Part shown: positions 17,674 to 26,666 of the stretch, one piece after another
Position numbering within the stretch: position 1 is the first letter of the stretch
Layout of the letters: each line of letters begins with the position of its first letter
From: Nocardia arthritidis NBRC 100137
GTDB taxonomy: Bacteria > Actinomycetota > Actinomycetes > Mycobacteriales > Mycobacteriaceae
Direction: 5' to 3'
DNA length: 64,000 bases
Assembly (NCBI RefSeq): GCF_001612765.1
Contig: NZ_BDBB01000011.1
Span: 107,780-171,779 of the forward strand
Position numbers and translations under genes: made by a program
The notes under the pieces: generated by a model
Told to the model about the DNA's origin: nothing
Database searches by the model: none
The model's input: only the letters and a program-made list of their open reading frames with translations

Positions 17674-18005
17674 TCCTCACTCACCTCCATGGATCGGATA
17701 CGCAGCTCGCGCCCGGAGCGGATCTCGACATCGGCGCTGCCGCAGGGACACAGCAGGATCGGGTCGGGCAGCCGGAACTCGGCTCCGCAGGTCCGGCACG
17801 CCCCTACGCCGGGGATCTCCACCAGGACCAGCTGCGCGCCCTCGGCTACGGTCGCCTCGGCCGCGACTTCGAAACAGAACCGCATGGCCTCGGGCACGAC
17901 CGCGCACAGCGCGCCGACCTCGACGGTGACGGAGTGCACCGGCCGGCCCGCCGCGTGCTCGCAGACGGCGTCGATGACGCTCTGCGTGATGGCCATCTCG
18001 TGCAT
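17631..18005 (-). CDS. hypA: Hydrogenase nickel metallochaperone HypA
   Basis: A 124-aa protein starting MHEMAITQSVID. His2 is the nickel ligand, so this ATG is chosen over the upstream one at 18032. The zinc site is built from CRTCGAEF and LLCPCGS, the second pair being C-x-C rather than the commoner CPxC. The last roughly 18 residues (EVSEECAQPAGAATTPPR) extend past the usual end and overlap hypB by 43 nt. It is the first gene of the hydrogenase operon; the 236 nt upstream should hold the main promoter, which I cannot pinpoint. Confidence 0.95.
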   Translation of the reverse strand: MHEMAITQSVIDAVCEHAAGRPVHSVTVEVGALCAVVPEAMRFCFEVAAEATVAEGAQLVLVEIPGVGACRTCGAEFRLPDPILLCPCGSADVEIRSGRELRIRSMEVSEECAQPAGAATTPPR

Positions 18006-18241
18006 CGCGACCTCGATTCCTCGAGCGGACAACCTTGAGGCTACTCCTCGGCAAACGCGGTGAGGGCCCGATCTTCGATGCTCGGCGAACGCATCTCCAT
18101 GGCGTTACACCCGAGGCTCGACCGTGTCCCGCTATCGGCCAAGCCGCGGCCGGGATCCCCCTCCGGATCCCCGCCGCCGGCAGCAAACACCTCGTGCTTT
18201 ACCCGAGCACCGACCCGTCACACTTGCGCTGCCGCGCAAGC

Positions 18242-18616
18242 TCAGTCTTGGTCGACCGCGCTGTGGACCGCGCCGCTGTGCGCATCGATCGTCACGTCGT
18301 ACCGCACGCCCGCGGGCGTGGTGAGCTCCACCTCCCACACCGAGGTGCCGCGATCGGAGTCGAGTTCGGTGGACCGGACTCGACCGCCGGGCACGGCCTG
18401 CATCGCCTTGTCGATCGCCTGCTGCCTGCTGATCCCGGTGTCGGCCACCAGCGACCAGTCCCCCGCGGACGAGCGGAAGGCGACGGTGTGATCGTCCGGC
18501 CCGCCGGTGGCGACAGCGGCCAGGGCCGCGCTGAGACCGACGACGACGGCCGCGACGGCGGTGCCGACGAGGAGCCAGCGAAGACCGGCGTAGGCATGGC
18601 GGAAAACGGTTGACAT
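18242..18616 (-). CDS. PepSY-domain membrane-anchored protein
   Basis: A 124-aa protein with one N-terminal transmembrane segment (about residues 13-36). An extracytoplasmic PepSY domain follows, with ISRQQAIDKAMQAVPGGRV, SVWEVELTTPAG and YDVTIDAHSGAV. AGGAGG lies 6 nt before the ATG. It is transcribed divergently from the response-regulator gene, a common arrangement in which PepSY proteins modulate or are controlled by the adjacent sensor. The shared intergenic region carries the direct repeats at 18671-18708. Confidence 0.9.
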   Translation of the reverse strand: MSTVFRHAYAGLRWLLVGTAVAAVVVGLSAALAAVATGGPDDHTVAFRSSAGDWSLVADTGISRQQAIDKAMQAVPGGRVRSTELDSDRGTSVWEVELTTPAGVRYDVTIDAHSGAVHSAVDQD

Positions 18617-18670
18617 ACGAAACCTCCTGCGGGAGTGCTGATTCGAATGCGTCTACGGTGACGCACGGAA

Positions 18671-18708
18671 CTGAAGGCGAGCTGAAGCCACCTGAAGACG
18701 GTTTCAGG
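18671..18708 (+). promoter_or_regulatory. Three CTGAAG direct repeats, probable response-regulator operator
   Basis: CTGAAG occurs at 18671, 18682 and 18692, spaced 11 and 10 bp (one helical turn). An inverted TTCAG follows at 18703-18707. The array lies 23-60 bp before the response-regulator start in the region shared with the PepSY gene. Tandem hexamers at one-turn spacing are the usual recognition pattern of OmpR-type regulators. Confidence 0.6.
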
Positions 18709-18730
18709 ATCCGTCTGCCACTCTTGGTGA

Positions 18731-19408
18731 ATGCGTCTGCTGATCGTGGAGGACGAGAAACGTCTTGCTCTCACACTGGCAAAAGGCTTGTCGGCCGAGG
18801 GATTCGCCGTGGATGTGGTGCACGACGGCGCCGAGGGGCTCCATCTGGCGACCACCACCGACTACGACCTGATCATCCTCGACATCATGCTGCCCGGCAT
18901 GAACGGTTACCGGGTCTGCGCCGCGCTGCGCGCCGGGGGCAACGAGACACCGGTGCTCATGCTGACCGCGAAAGACGGCGAATACGACGAGGCCGAGGGG
19001 CTGGACACCGGAGCGGACGACTACCTCAGCAAGCCGTTTTCCTACCTCGTGCTGCTGGCCCGCATTCGCGCCCTGTTGCGCCGCCGAACCCGCGGCGGAG
19101 CACGGGTGCTGCGCGTCGGCGACCTGATCGTGGACCCGGGCACCCGGACCTGCCGCCGCGGCTCGCAGGAGGTGACGCTCACCGCCAAGGAGTTCGCCGT
19201 GCTCGAGCACCTGGCCGTCCGCGCAGGGGAGGTGGTGTCGAAAGCCGATATCCTGCACCACGTCTGGGATTTCGCCTACGACGGCGATCCGAACATCGTC
19301 GAGGTCTATATCAGCACGTTGCGCCGCAAGATCGACGCGCCGTTCGGGCGCCGGACGATCACCACCGTCCGCGGCGCCGGATACCGGTTGGCAGCCGACC
19401 GTGCCTGA
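18731..19408 (+). CDS. OmpR-family response regulator
   Basis: A 225-aa two-domain regulator. The receiver domain (1-115) has the acidic pair in VEDE, phospho-acceptor Asp51 in LILDIMLPG-type context (YDLIILDIMLPG), Thr79 and Lys101. The winged-helix DNA-binding domain (about 125-222) ends VRGAGYRLAADRA. It is encoded 8 nt overlapping with the histidine kinase gene. It probably controls itself and the divergent PepSY gene through the CTGAAG repeats. Confidence 0.96.
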   Translation: MRLLIVEDEKRLALTLAKGLSAEGFAVDVVHDGAEGLHLATTTDYDLIILDIMLPGMNGYRVCAALRAGGNETPVLMLTAKDGEYDEAEGLDTGADDYLSKPFSYLVLLARIRALLRRRTRGGARVLRVGDLIVDPGTRTCRRGSQEVTLTAKEFAVLEHLAVRAGEVVSKADILHHVWDFAYDGDPNIVEVYISTLRRKIDAPFGRRTITTVRGAGYRLAADRA

Positions 19409-20885
19409 GCGGAGCAGGCGTGCCTGGTGGCGGTCGGTCCGCACGCGCACCACGGTCGCGGCGACGGCAGTCGTCGCGGTGGCGCTGACGGCTGCCGGGA
19501 TCACGGTGCTGGCGGTGCTGCGGCACAACCTGGTGCACAGCGCCGAATTGCAGGCGGAGACCACCGCGCGTGACGTGGCGACCCAGCTCGCCTCGCGCGC
19601 CGATCTCGCGCGATTGTCGTTTCCGGACGCCGAAGATCAACCGGTGCAGATCGTTTCGATCGACCGCCGGGTCCTCGCGGCCGCCGACGAACTCGCGGGC
19701 AAACCTCCGATGGCCGACTTCGGGCCCCTCTCGAAGGCCTCCGAGGACCAAGACGACGAGCACGACGACGACGAAGAAGACGATGACGATGACGAGGGGG
19801 AGTCGGACGACGACGAAAGCCCCTCCTCGACCGCGGACCCCACGACGGCCGACGCGGAATTCGGTGACGTACGGCTGACGGTGGACGCCGAGGACGGACC
19901 GCACCCGTTCCGGGTCGCCGCCCTCGCGGTGAGCACCCCCGGCGGGCAGCCCGCCACCGTCTACGCGGGCTCGTCGCTGGAGACCGCCGACAGCGCGGTG
20001 GCGGACGCGCGGCAGGCGATGCTGCTCGGCCTGCCGCCGCTGCTCGCCCTGGTCGCCCTGGTGACCTGGCTGGTCACCAGGCGCGCCCTGCGCCCGGTGG
20101 AGGCGATCCGCAGGCAGCTCGCCGAGATCATGGACGGTGATCTGTCCCGGCGCGTGCCCGAACCGGGCTCCCACGACGAGATCGGCAGGCTGGCGACCAC
20201 CACCAACGCCACACTCGCCGCGCTGGAGGAATCCGGGGAGCGCCAGCGCCGGTTCATCGCCGACGCAGCTCACGAATTGCGCAGCCCCATCGCCAGCCTG
20301 CGCACCCAGCTCGAGGTGGCCCAGGCGCACCCAGACCTGCTGGAACTGGACGGCCTGATCGGCGACACCATCCGGCTGGAACACCTGGCGGCCGACCTGT
20401 TGCTCTTGGCCCGGCTCGACGCGGGCGAGCAACCGCGTGCGGATCGCGTGGACCTGACGGTCCTGGTGCGCGACGAACTGGAGCACCGTGCGGGCGACCG
20501 GGTGGCCGTGGAGATCGCGACACCGGAGGACGCCGTCGCGGTCACCGGCAGCCGCACCCAGCTCGCGCGCGTCCTGGGCAACCTCGTCGACAACGCCCAA
20601 CGGCATGCCGCGAGCATCGTGCGCGTAGCCGTGGAGCGCGGCGCCGACGGGCTGGCGACGTTGTCGGTCGGCGACGACGGCCCGGGTGTGCCGCCCGCCG
20701 ATCGCGAGCGCATCTTCCAGCGGTTCGTCCGCTTGGACGACGCGCGCAGCCGCGACGAAGGCGGCGCGGGTCTGGGCCTGGCCATCGTCCGCGATGTCGT
20801 CGAACGCCACGGGGGCGCCATCCGGGTCATCGACGGCACGGCCGGCGGCGCCTGCTTCGTCGTAACCCTGCCCGCTCGCGTCTGA
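19401..20885 (+). CDS. Sensor histidine kinase with poly-acidic extracytoplasmic insert
   Basis: A 494-aa membrane kinase with GTG start. TM1 is about residues 18-40 and TM2 about 205-226, flanking a 165-residue sensor domain. HAMP follows (227-280), then the dimerisation domain with phospho-acceptor His291 (DAAHELRSP), and the ATPase with N box LGNLVDNAQRHA, DDGPGVP and GGAGLGLAIV. Residues 115-139 of the sensor contain 21 Asp/Glu out of 25 plus one His. Such a stretch suggests divalent-cation or cationic-peptide sensing; that is inference. The insert is absent from typical homologues as far as I recall. Confidence 0.95.
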   Translation: MPERSRRAWWRSVRTRTTVAATAVVAVALTAAGITVLAVLRHNLVHSAELQAETTARDVATQLASRADLARLSFPDAEDQPVQIVSIDRRVLAAADELAGKPPMADFGPLSKASEDQDDEHDDDEEDDDDDEGESDDDESPSSTADPTTADAEFGDVRLTVDAEDGPHPFRVAALAVSTPGGQPATVYAGSSLETADSAVADARQAMLLGLPPLLALVALVTWLVTRRALRPVEAIRRQLAEIMDGDLSRRVPEPGSHDEIGRLATTTNATLAALEESGERQRRFIADAAHELRSPIASLRTQLEVAQAHPDLLELDGLIGDTIRLEHLAADLLLLARLDAGEQPRADRVDLTVLVRDELEHRAGDRVAVEIATPEDAVAVTGSRTQLARVLGNLVDNAQRHAASIVRVAVERGADGLATLSVGDDGPGVPPADRERIFQRFVRLDDARSRDEGGAGLGLAIVRDVVERHGGAIRVIDGTAGGACFVVTLPARV

Positions 20886-20925
20886 CTACCGCCGCTGTCA
20901 GCGGCGATATCGACTGGGGATGCGC

Positions 20926-21828
20926 TCAACCCCCGAGTGCGCTGCGCAAACGTTCTATGACGATCCTGCGGGCGGCCCGTCCTTCGGGGGTCGGCGTCAG
21001 TGGGTAGACATGCGGCAGCCCCTGCCCGGCGTGGTAGTCCACCGTTACTCCGGCGCGACGTGCCGCGTCCACCAGCAGGCGCGTGTCCGGGTGCAGGATG
21101 TCGTCGGTGCCGCAGAAGACCGTCAGCGGACCGAGCCCGCGCGGGTCGGCGGCGAGCGGGCTGACCCTCGGGTCGGCGATCTCGAGTTCGCCCCGCCAGT
21201 GCTCGATGAGCACCCGAGTCCCCGCGACGCCCAGCCACGGGTCGCGGGGCTGCACCACCGGTATCTGCGGATTACTCAGCGAGAGATCGAGGGCGGGGGC
21301 GATCAGCACGGTGCCCGGCAGCCGCACTCCATGGTCGTCCCGCAACACCACCGCGGCCGACAGAGCGATCTGTCCACCGGCGGAATCCCCTGCCAAGCAG
21401 ACGCTTTCATATATTTCCCGGTTCGCCAGCACCAGGTCGACGAAGCCCTGGACGACTTGCGCGGCCGTCCCGAACGGAATCAGCGGGTAGATCGCGACAG
21501 TCACGGCGGCACCGGTTTCCGCGGCGATGGCCGCGCACAGGGCCCAATGCTGCGGTGCGATCTCGTGCACCCAGCCGCCACCGTGCGCGTACACGACATT
21601 CCCCCGAGGCCGCCGCCCGCGCGGAGTCAGCGTGTAGACCGGCCAGCCGCCGCGACGGTCCACCGCGATCGCCACATCCGCGCGCAACCTGCGCGGCGGA
21701 CCGTAGCGCCGTGGCCGCACGCTCAAATCGCGAACCCGCTCCCGCGCCGTGCCGGCGTCGACGAATACCCGATTGGCGCGCGTCGCCTTCAAATATCCGC
21801 GCACGATCTGGTTGGCCAGACTCGGCAT
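20926..21828 (-). CDS. Alpha/beta hydrolase of the hormone-sensitive-lipase type
   Basis: A 300-aa esterase/lipase-like enzyme. The oxyanion motif HGGGWVHE is near residue 82, nucleophile elbow GDSAGGQ at about 146-152, the acid in FCGTDDILHPD, and the catalytic His in GLPHVYPL. AGGAG precedes the ATG. No signal peptide. It converges with the histidine kinase gene, separated by 40 nt. The substrate is unknown; short-chain esters or lipids are likely for the family. Confidence 0.92.
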   Translation of the reverse strand: MPSLANQIVRGYLKATRANRVFVDAGTARERVRDLSVRPRRYGPPRRLRADVAIAVDRRGGWPVYTLTPRGRRPRGNVVYAHGGGWVHEIAPQHWALCAAIAAETGAAVTVAIYPLIPFGTAAQVVQGFVDLVLANREIYESVCLAGDSAGGQIALSAAVVLRDDHGVRLPGTVLIAPALDLSLSNPQIPVVQPRDPWLGVAGTRVLIEHWRGELEIADPRVSPLAADPRGLGPLTVFCGTDDILHPDTRLLVDAARRAGVTVDYHAGQGLPHVYPLTPTPEGRAARRIVIERLRSALGG

Positions 21829-21949
21829 CGTATCTCCTGCACTTCGGGTGATGGACGGACGCCGGGTCCACCGGCACCTCGGGAGGCGATTGTGCCCCGG
21901 GCGATGCCCGGGCCGGCGGCGGATGACGGCCCGAGCGTAACCCGCGCTG

Positions 21950-23095
21950 TCAGGAGAGTTTCAGGCTGCGCCCGATGATCTCCTTCATGATCTCGGTGGT
22001 GCCACCGTAGATGGTCTGGATGCGGGCGTCCATGTAGGCCTTCGCGATCGGGTATTCCTTCATGTAGCCGTATCCGCCGTGCAGTTGCAGGCAGCGGTTG
22101 ATCAGGTCGAGCTGCTCCTCGGTGCTCCACCACTTGGCCATCGCCGCGTCCTCGGCGGTCAGCTTGCCCTCGTTGAGCAGTTCGATGAACTTGTCCACCA
22201 TCAGACGCACGGCGGTGGTCTTGGTGGCCAGTTCGGCGAGCACGAAGCGGGTGTTCTGTAGCGCGCCGATCGGCTTGCCGAACGCCTTGCGGTCGCGGAC
22301 GTACTGGACGGTCATGTCCAGGCAGGACTCCATGGCCGCCGCCGCCATGACGGCGATCGACAGCCGCTCCTGCGGCAGGTTCTGCATGAGGTGGAGGAAG
22401 CCCATGCCCTCGGTGCCGAGCAGGTTCTTGCCGGGCACGCGCACGTCGGTGAAGCTCAGCTCGGCGGTGTCCTGGGCTTTGAGGCCGAGCTTGTCCAGGT
22501 TGCGGCCGCGCTCGAAGCCGGGCATGCCGCGCTCGACCACGAACAGGCTGAAGCCCATCGCGCCCTTCTCCGGGTCGGTCTGCGCCACCACGATCACGAT
22601 GTCGGAGTTGATGCCGTTGGTGATGAAGGTCTTGGCGCCGTTGAGGATCCAGTCGTCCCCGTCACGCACCGCGCGGGTCTTGATGCCCTGCAGGTCCGAA
22701 CCGGTGCCCGGTTCGGTCATCGCGATCGCGGTGATGATCTCGCCCGCGCAGAAACCGGGCAACCAGCGCTGCTTCTGCTCCTCGTTGGCCAGCTCTAGCA
22801 GGTAAGGCGCGATCACATCGTTGTGCAGCGAGAAGCCGAGACCGGAGTACTGGCCGCGCACCGACTCCTCCGAGACGATGGCGTTGTAGCGGAAATCCTT
22901 CACCCCGCCGCCGCCGTACTGCTCCGGCATGGCCATGCCGAGGAAGCCCTGCTTGCCCGCCTCGAGCCAGACCTGCCGGTCGACGATGCCCTGCTCCTCC
23001 CACTTCGCGTGATTCGGCGCGACGTGCTGATCGAGAAACTTGCGGAACGACTCCCGGAACAGTTCGTGTTCGGGTTCGAACAGTGTGCGTTCCAC
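21950..23095 (-). CDS. Acyl-CoA dehydrogenase (FadE20-like)
   Basis: A 381-aa flavoenzyme catalysing alpha,beta-dehydrogenation of acyl-CoA. Motifs include AIAMTEPGTGSDLQGI (flavin/substrate), FITNGINSDIVIVVAQ and LHGGYGYMKEYPIAKAYMDARIQTIYGGTTEIMKE (split here by description, starting near residue 338). The GTG start at 23095 has AGGAGG 5 nt upstream. The position beside lexA/hflX matches fadE20 of mycobacteria, hence the name suggestion. Confidence 0.95.
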   Translation of the reverse strand: MERTLFEPEHELFRESFRKFLDQHVAPNHAKWEEQGIVDRQVWLEAGKQGFLGMAMPEQYGGGGVKDFRYNAIVSEESVRGQYSGLGFSLHNDVIAPYLLELANEEQKQRWLPGFCAGEIITAIAMTEPGTGSDLQGIKTRAVRDGDDWILNGAKTFITNGINSDIVIVVAQTDPEKGAMGFSLFVVERGMPGFERGRNLDKLGLKAQDTAELSFTDVRVPGKNLLGTEGMGFLHLMQNLPQERLSIAVMAAAAMESCLDMTVQYVRDRKAFGKPIGALQNTRFVLAELATKTTAVRLMVDKFIELLNEGKLTAEDAAMAKWWSTEEQLDLINRCLQLHGGYGYMKEYPIAKAYMDARIQTIYGGTTEIMKEIIGRSLKLS

Positions 23096-23829
23096 GCCAA
23101 CCTCCTAGTGACCACACCGGCCGGTCCACACCGACCAGTCGTTGCCCCATACCGTACCCGGCAGGAGAATCCGCGTTCACTTCTGGGGCCAGAACCATGG
23201 TCTCACCAGGAGCGGCGGCGCTGGTCCGGATCAGCAGGCGAGATTCCCCGCAAACGGTCGAGGAGTTCGGGGCGGCCGGAAACGACAACGCTGGACATCG
23301 AAGATCCCACCCCGGTTCTTCGGCGAGGTCAGCCGATCGCCGGTCGGGTAGCCGCTACACGGCGGCTCGATCCTGTCCGCTGCCGGCTCATTCCGCTGGT
23401 AGCGCCAGAGCCCGCTTCCCACAATGGCGTCACCGGTAGGGGGCATTGCGTGCGCATGCGGACTCTCCGTCCACCTACGCGGACAGAACCCCGCCACCCC
23501 GCTGTCGCCGACGCCTTCTGCGCCACTCGGCTCGGCGACGACCAGGGCATCGCGCAGGCGCGGACCGACCACGGATCCGGACTCCAGCGCCATCACGCGG
23601 CGCGATCGCATCCAGCTGCGTTCGAGTCCGAGGGGCCGACTTGCCGATCGAGCCGGACACCATCGCATCGGCGCCGCGGGCCTGTCGGTACCGAGTGACT
23701 CGGAGTCGATCCGACGTCGACTTCACCCCGCTCGGCGGCGACTACACCGAAGCGACCTCATGCCCTCGCTCGATCGGATCGGCGATCATCGGATCGAGAG
23801 CCGGGGTAGACCGGACAGTGCCCGCGCCG
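23096..23829. other. 734-nt intergenic region without a recognisable gene
   Basis: Open frames exist on both strands (for example 23231-23668 minus) but none has a ribosome site, a plausible domain or normal composition. I see no tRNA, long inverted repeat or transposase remnant. It may be degraded coding sequence. Confidence 0.5.
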
Positions 23830-24726
23830 TCAGAGGTTCAGCCAACCCCGCACGCGGCCCACCAAGGTGCGGCCTTGGTCGCGTGCCCGTTCGGCGAAGA
23901 GGAAGTTCATCTCCTCCTCGAGCGCCTTGCGCACCACGTCACGGAACTCGACCGCGGCGGCGTGCATGTCGCCCGCGTTGCACCAGGGCGCCGGGTCGAT
24001 GGGGGCGCCTGCGGAGAAATAGAAGCGCTCCGGCCGCGGGATGACTGTGGGACCGACGCCGCGGATGAGCGGCGGGGTGAGGTCGCGGCTGAGGCCGAGC
24101 GCCTCCACGGTCCAGCGCAGCGGGCGCAGGATCGGATGGTCGCCGTCCACCACGATGTCGTAGGCGTCGTCGACGCCGATCATCGCGACCGGGACGATGG
24201 GCGCACCCGCTTCGATGGCCATGCGCGCGAAACCGCTGCGCCCCTCCCACTTCAGCAGGTACTTCTCGTTCTTGCGGCGCACCGCCTCCCGGCCGCCGCC
24301 GGGGAACACCATCACGGCCTCACCGCGCCGCAGCAGTGCCAGGCAGTTGGACCGAGTTCCGCGCACCGCGCCGTAGTGGTGCAGCAGGTGGCGTATACCG
24401 GGCACGTTGATCAGCACGTTCTCGGCGAGACCGCGGATCAGGCGGCCGCGGCGGCGCAGGACCTCGGGCAGCAGCATCGGCGCGTCGATGCCGCCCAGCA
24501 GGTTGTGGTTACCGACCAGCAGCACCGGGCCGTCGGCGGGGATGTTCTCCAAGCCGTAGAAGCGCGGACTGGTCCACGCGCGCAGCGGCGCGAGCAGGGT
24601 GTCGATCACCCGCAGATCGGTGCCGGTCAGCGCGACCGACAGCGGCGCACCGTCGGTGAGCGCCGGATCGGCGCTGCTCGCGGCGCCGGAGCGCCGGGTG
24701 CGGGAATCGGATCGGGCGTCCGACAT
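23830..24726 (-). CDS. Lysophospholipid/diacylglycerol acyltransferase-like protein
   Basis: A 298-aa PlsC/DGAT-type acyltransferase. GPVLLVGNHNLLGGIDAP carries the catalytic His-Asp pair (spacing longer than the classic HxxxxD), and AVMVFPGGGREAVRR is the second acyltransferase block. APIVPVAMIGVDDAYD follows. AGGAGG lies 5 nt before ATG 24726. It likely acts at the inner membrane in phospholipid or storage-lipid synthesis, which is abundant in Nocardia-type cells. Confidence 0.88.
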   Translation of the reverse strand: MSDARSDSRTRRSGAASSADPALTDGAPLSVALTGTDLRVIDTLLAPLRAWTSPRFYGLENIPADGPVLLVGNHNLLGGIDAPMLLPEVLRRRGRLIRGLAENVLINVPGIRHLLHHYGAVRGTRSNCLALLRRGEAVMVFPGGGREAVRRKNEKYLLKWEGRSGFARMAIEAGAPIVPVAMIGVDDAYDIVVDGDHPILRPLRWTVEALGLSRDLTPPLIRGVGPTVIPRPERFYFSAGAPIDPAPWCNAGDMHAAAVEFRDVVRKALEEEMNFLFAERARDQGRTLVGRVRGWLNL

Positions 24727-25049
24727 GAACCCTCCTGGTGTCGATTCGATGACGATAGCGCAACGAAATCGACTGCGTCGCACCGGATGTGCGCGTCATA
24801 TCGCGACACGCCCATTCGGTCGAGCGACCAGCCGTTCCTCGTCCCGGCAAGCCCGTCGCGAACTCGCAAGTCATCGCCCCGCCGAGGCGCCCGTACCGAG
24901 GCCCGCTCCACCGCACGGAAGCCATGTGGCAGCCGCGCAACCGCGGCCGGAGCACCCCGAGCTGACGTGTGCGCACGTGACGAGGCACCGACAGCCGACG
25001 ACCAGCGGCGCGCGCCGCCGCCGCGTCGCCGTACGGCGCGGGGAGCGGC
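24727..25049. other. Intergenic region between hflX and the acyltransferase gene
   Basis: About 320 nt with no gene I can support. It must contain the promoter of the leftward acyltransferase gene and the end of the hflX transcript. I see no strong hairpin with a T-run. Confidence 0.45.
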
Positions 25050-26606
25050 TTACTCGCCGGGCTCCCCCGTGCCCGCGTGGGCGTACTCCGACACGGCGGC
25101 CGCCAAGGAGTGCGGGACGCGCGCGTGCACGCGGGTTCCGCCTTCCTCGTGGTGGGAGTCGAAGATGCGGCCGTCGGCATGGATGCGGGCGAGCAGGTCG
25201 CCGCGCGTGTACGGCAGCAGCACGCTGATCTCCACGTCGAGGCCACCGAGCATTTCGGCGAGCCGCTCGCGCAGCGCGTCGATGCCACGACCGCTGCGCG
25301 CGGACACGAACGACGCGTCCGGCAGCAGCGCGCGCAGGTTGGTGAGCTCGGTCGGCCCCATCGCGTCGGTCTTGTTCACCACCAGTAGTTCCGGCGGGGC
25401 GGGCGTGCCGGATTCCTTGATCACGTCCGTGATCACCTCGCGGACGGCCTTGATCTGCTCGGCGGGCAGTGCGTCGGAACCGTCCACCACGTGCAGCAGC
25501 AGATCGGCGCCGGTCACCTCCTCCAAGGTGGAGCGGAACGCCTCGACCAGTTGCGTGGGTAGATGCCGCACGAAGCCGACGGTGTCGGTGAAGACGACCT
25601 CGCGCCCGTCGTCCAGCTCCGCACGGCGGGTGGTCGGGTCCAGGGTGGCGAACAGCGCGTCCTGGACCAGCAGGCCGGCGCCGGTGAGCTTGTTCATCAG
25701 GCTCGATTTGCCGGCGTTGGTGTAACCGACGATCGCGACGGACGGGATGCCGCTGGAGTTGCGGCGCGCCCGCATCGTGTCGCGCGCGGTCTTCATCTCC
25801 CGGATCTCCCGGCGCAGCTTGGCCATGCGCTCGCGGATGCGACGACGGTCGGTTTCGATCTTGGTCTCACCGGGACCACGCAGACCCACGCCGCCGTTGC
25901 TGCCCGCGCGGCCGCCGGCCTGCCGGGACATCGACTCGCCCCAACCGCGCAGCCTGGGCAGCATGTACTCCATCTGGGCCAGCGAGACCTGCGCCTTGCC
26001 CTCCCGGGAGGTGGCGTGCTGGGCGAAGATGTCCAGGATCAACGCGGTCCGGTCGACCACCTTGACCTTGACCACCTTCTCCAGGGCGGTCAGCTGCGCC
26101 GGAGTCAGCTCGCCGTCGCAGATGACGGTGTCGGCGCCGGTCTCCAGCACGACGGAGCGCAGCTCCTCGGCCTTGCCGGAGCCGATGTAGGTGGCCGGAT
26201 CCGGCCGGTCACGGCGCTGGATCAGCGCTTCGAGCACCTCGGAGCCCGCGGTCTCGGCGAGCGCCGCCAGCTCGGCCATGCTCGCCTCGGCCTGCGCGGC
26301 GGTACCCGCGGTCCAGACACCGACCAGCACGACACGCTCCAGGCGCAGCTGCCGGTACTCGACCTCGGTGATGTCGGCGAGCTCGGTGGACAGGCCCGCC
26401 ACACGCCGCAGCGAGCTGCGGTCCTCCAGTTGCAGCTCGCCCACGGTGGGATCGGCCGACCAGCCGGACCGGTTCATTCGCGCGGCGTGCTCGGCGACCA
26501 CGTCGCCGGTCACCGCTTCTTCGCCGGTCACGGCGTCGTCGGCCGCCTCGGCGGCGCGATCGTTCGCGTCCGCCGGAGTGAATTCATACGTCTCTGATTT
26601 CCTCAT
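25050..26606 (-). CDS. hflX: Ribosome-associated GTPase HflX
   Basis: A 518-aa GTPase that splits or rescues stalled 70S ribosomes. The HflX N-terminal domain includes LERVVLVGVWT, YIGSGKAEEL and ICDGELTPAQ. The glycine-rich linker GRAGSNGGVGLRGPGETKIE precedes the G domain with GYTNAGKSSLMN (G1), DTVGFVRHLP (G3) and NKTD (G4). The chosen ATG (MRKSETYEF) has only a weak GGATGG ribosome site; an upstream ATG at 26645 adds 13 residues. It follows dapF by 60 nt. Confidence 0.96.
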   Translation of the reverse strand: MRKSETYEFTPADANDRAAEAADDAVTGEEAVTGDVVAEHAARMNRSGWSADPTVGELQLEDRSSLRRVAGLSTELADITEVEYRQLRLERVVLVGVWTAGTAAQAEASMAELAALAETAGSEVLEALIQRRDRPDPATYIGSGKAEELRSVVLETGADTVICDGELTPAQLTALEKVVKVKVVDRTALILDIFAQHATSREGKAQVSLAQMEYMLPRLRGWGESMSRQAGGRAGSNGGVGLRGPGETKIETDRRRIRERMAKLRREIREMKTARDTMRARRNSSGIPSVAIVGYTNAGKSSLMNKLTGAGLLVQDALFATLDPTTRRAELDDGREVVFTDTVGFVRHLPTQLVEAFRSTLEEVTGADLLLHVVDGSDALPAEQIKAVREVITDVIKESGTPAPPELLVVNKTDAMGPTELTNLRALLPDASFVSARSGRGIDALRERLAEMLGGLDVEISVLLPYTRGDLLARIHADGRIFDSHHEEGGTRVHARVPHSLAAAVSEYAHAGTGEPGE

Positions 26607-26666
26607 ACACCATCCATGCTGCCACGACATCACCGCAGCACGCACGCGGTTATCGGAGCGCGACGC

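Noticed and set aside
23231..23668. Minus-strand 145-codon ORF
   Set aside because: No ribosome site, no recognisable fold, and Arg/Pro/Ser-rich composition typical of random high-GC frames.
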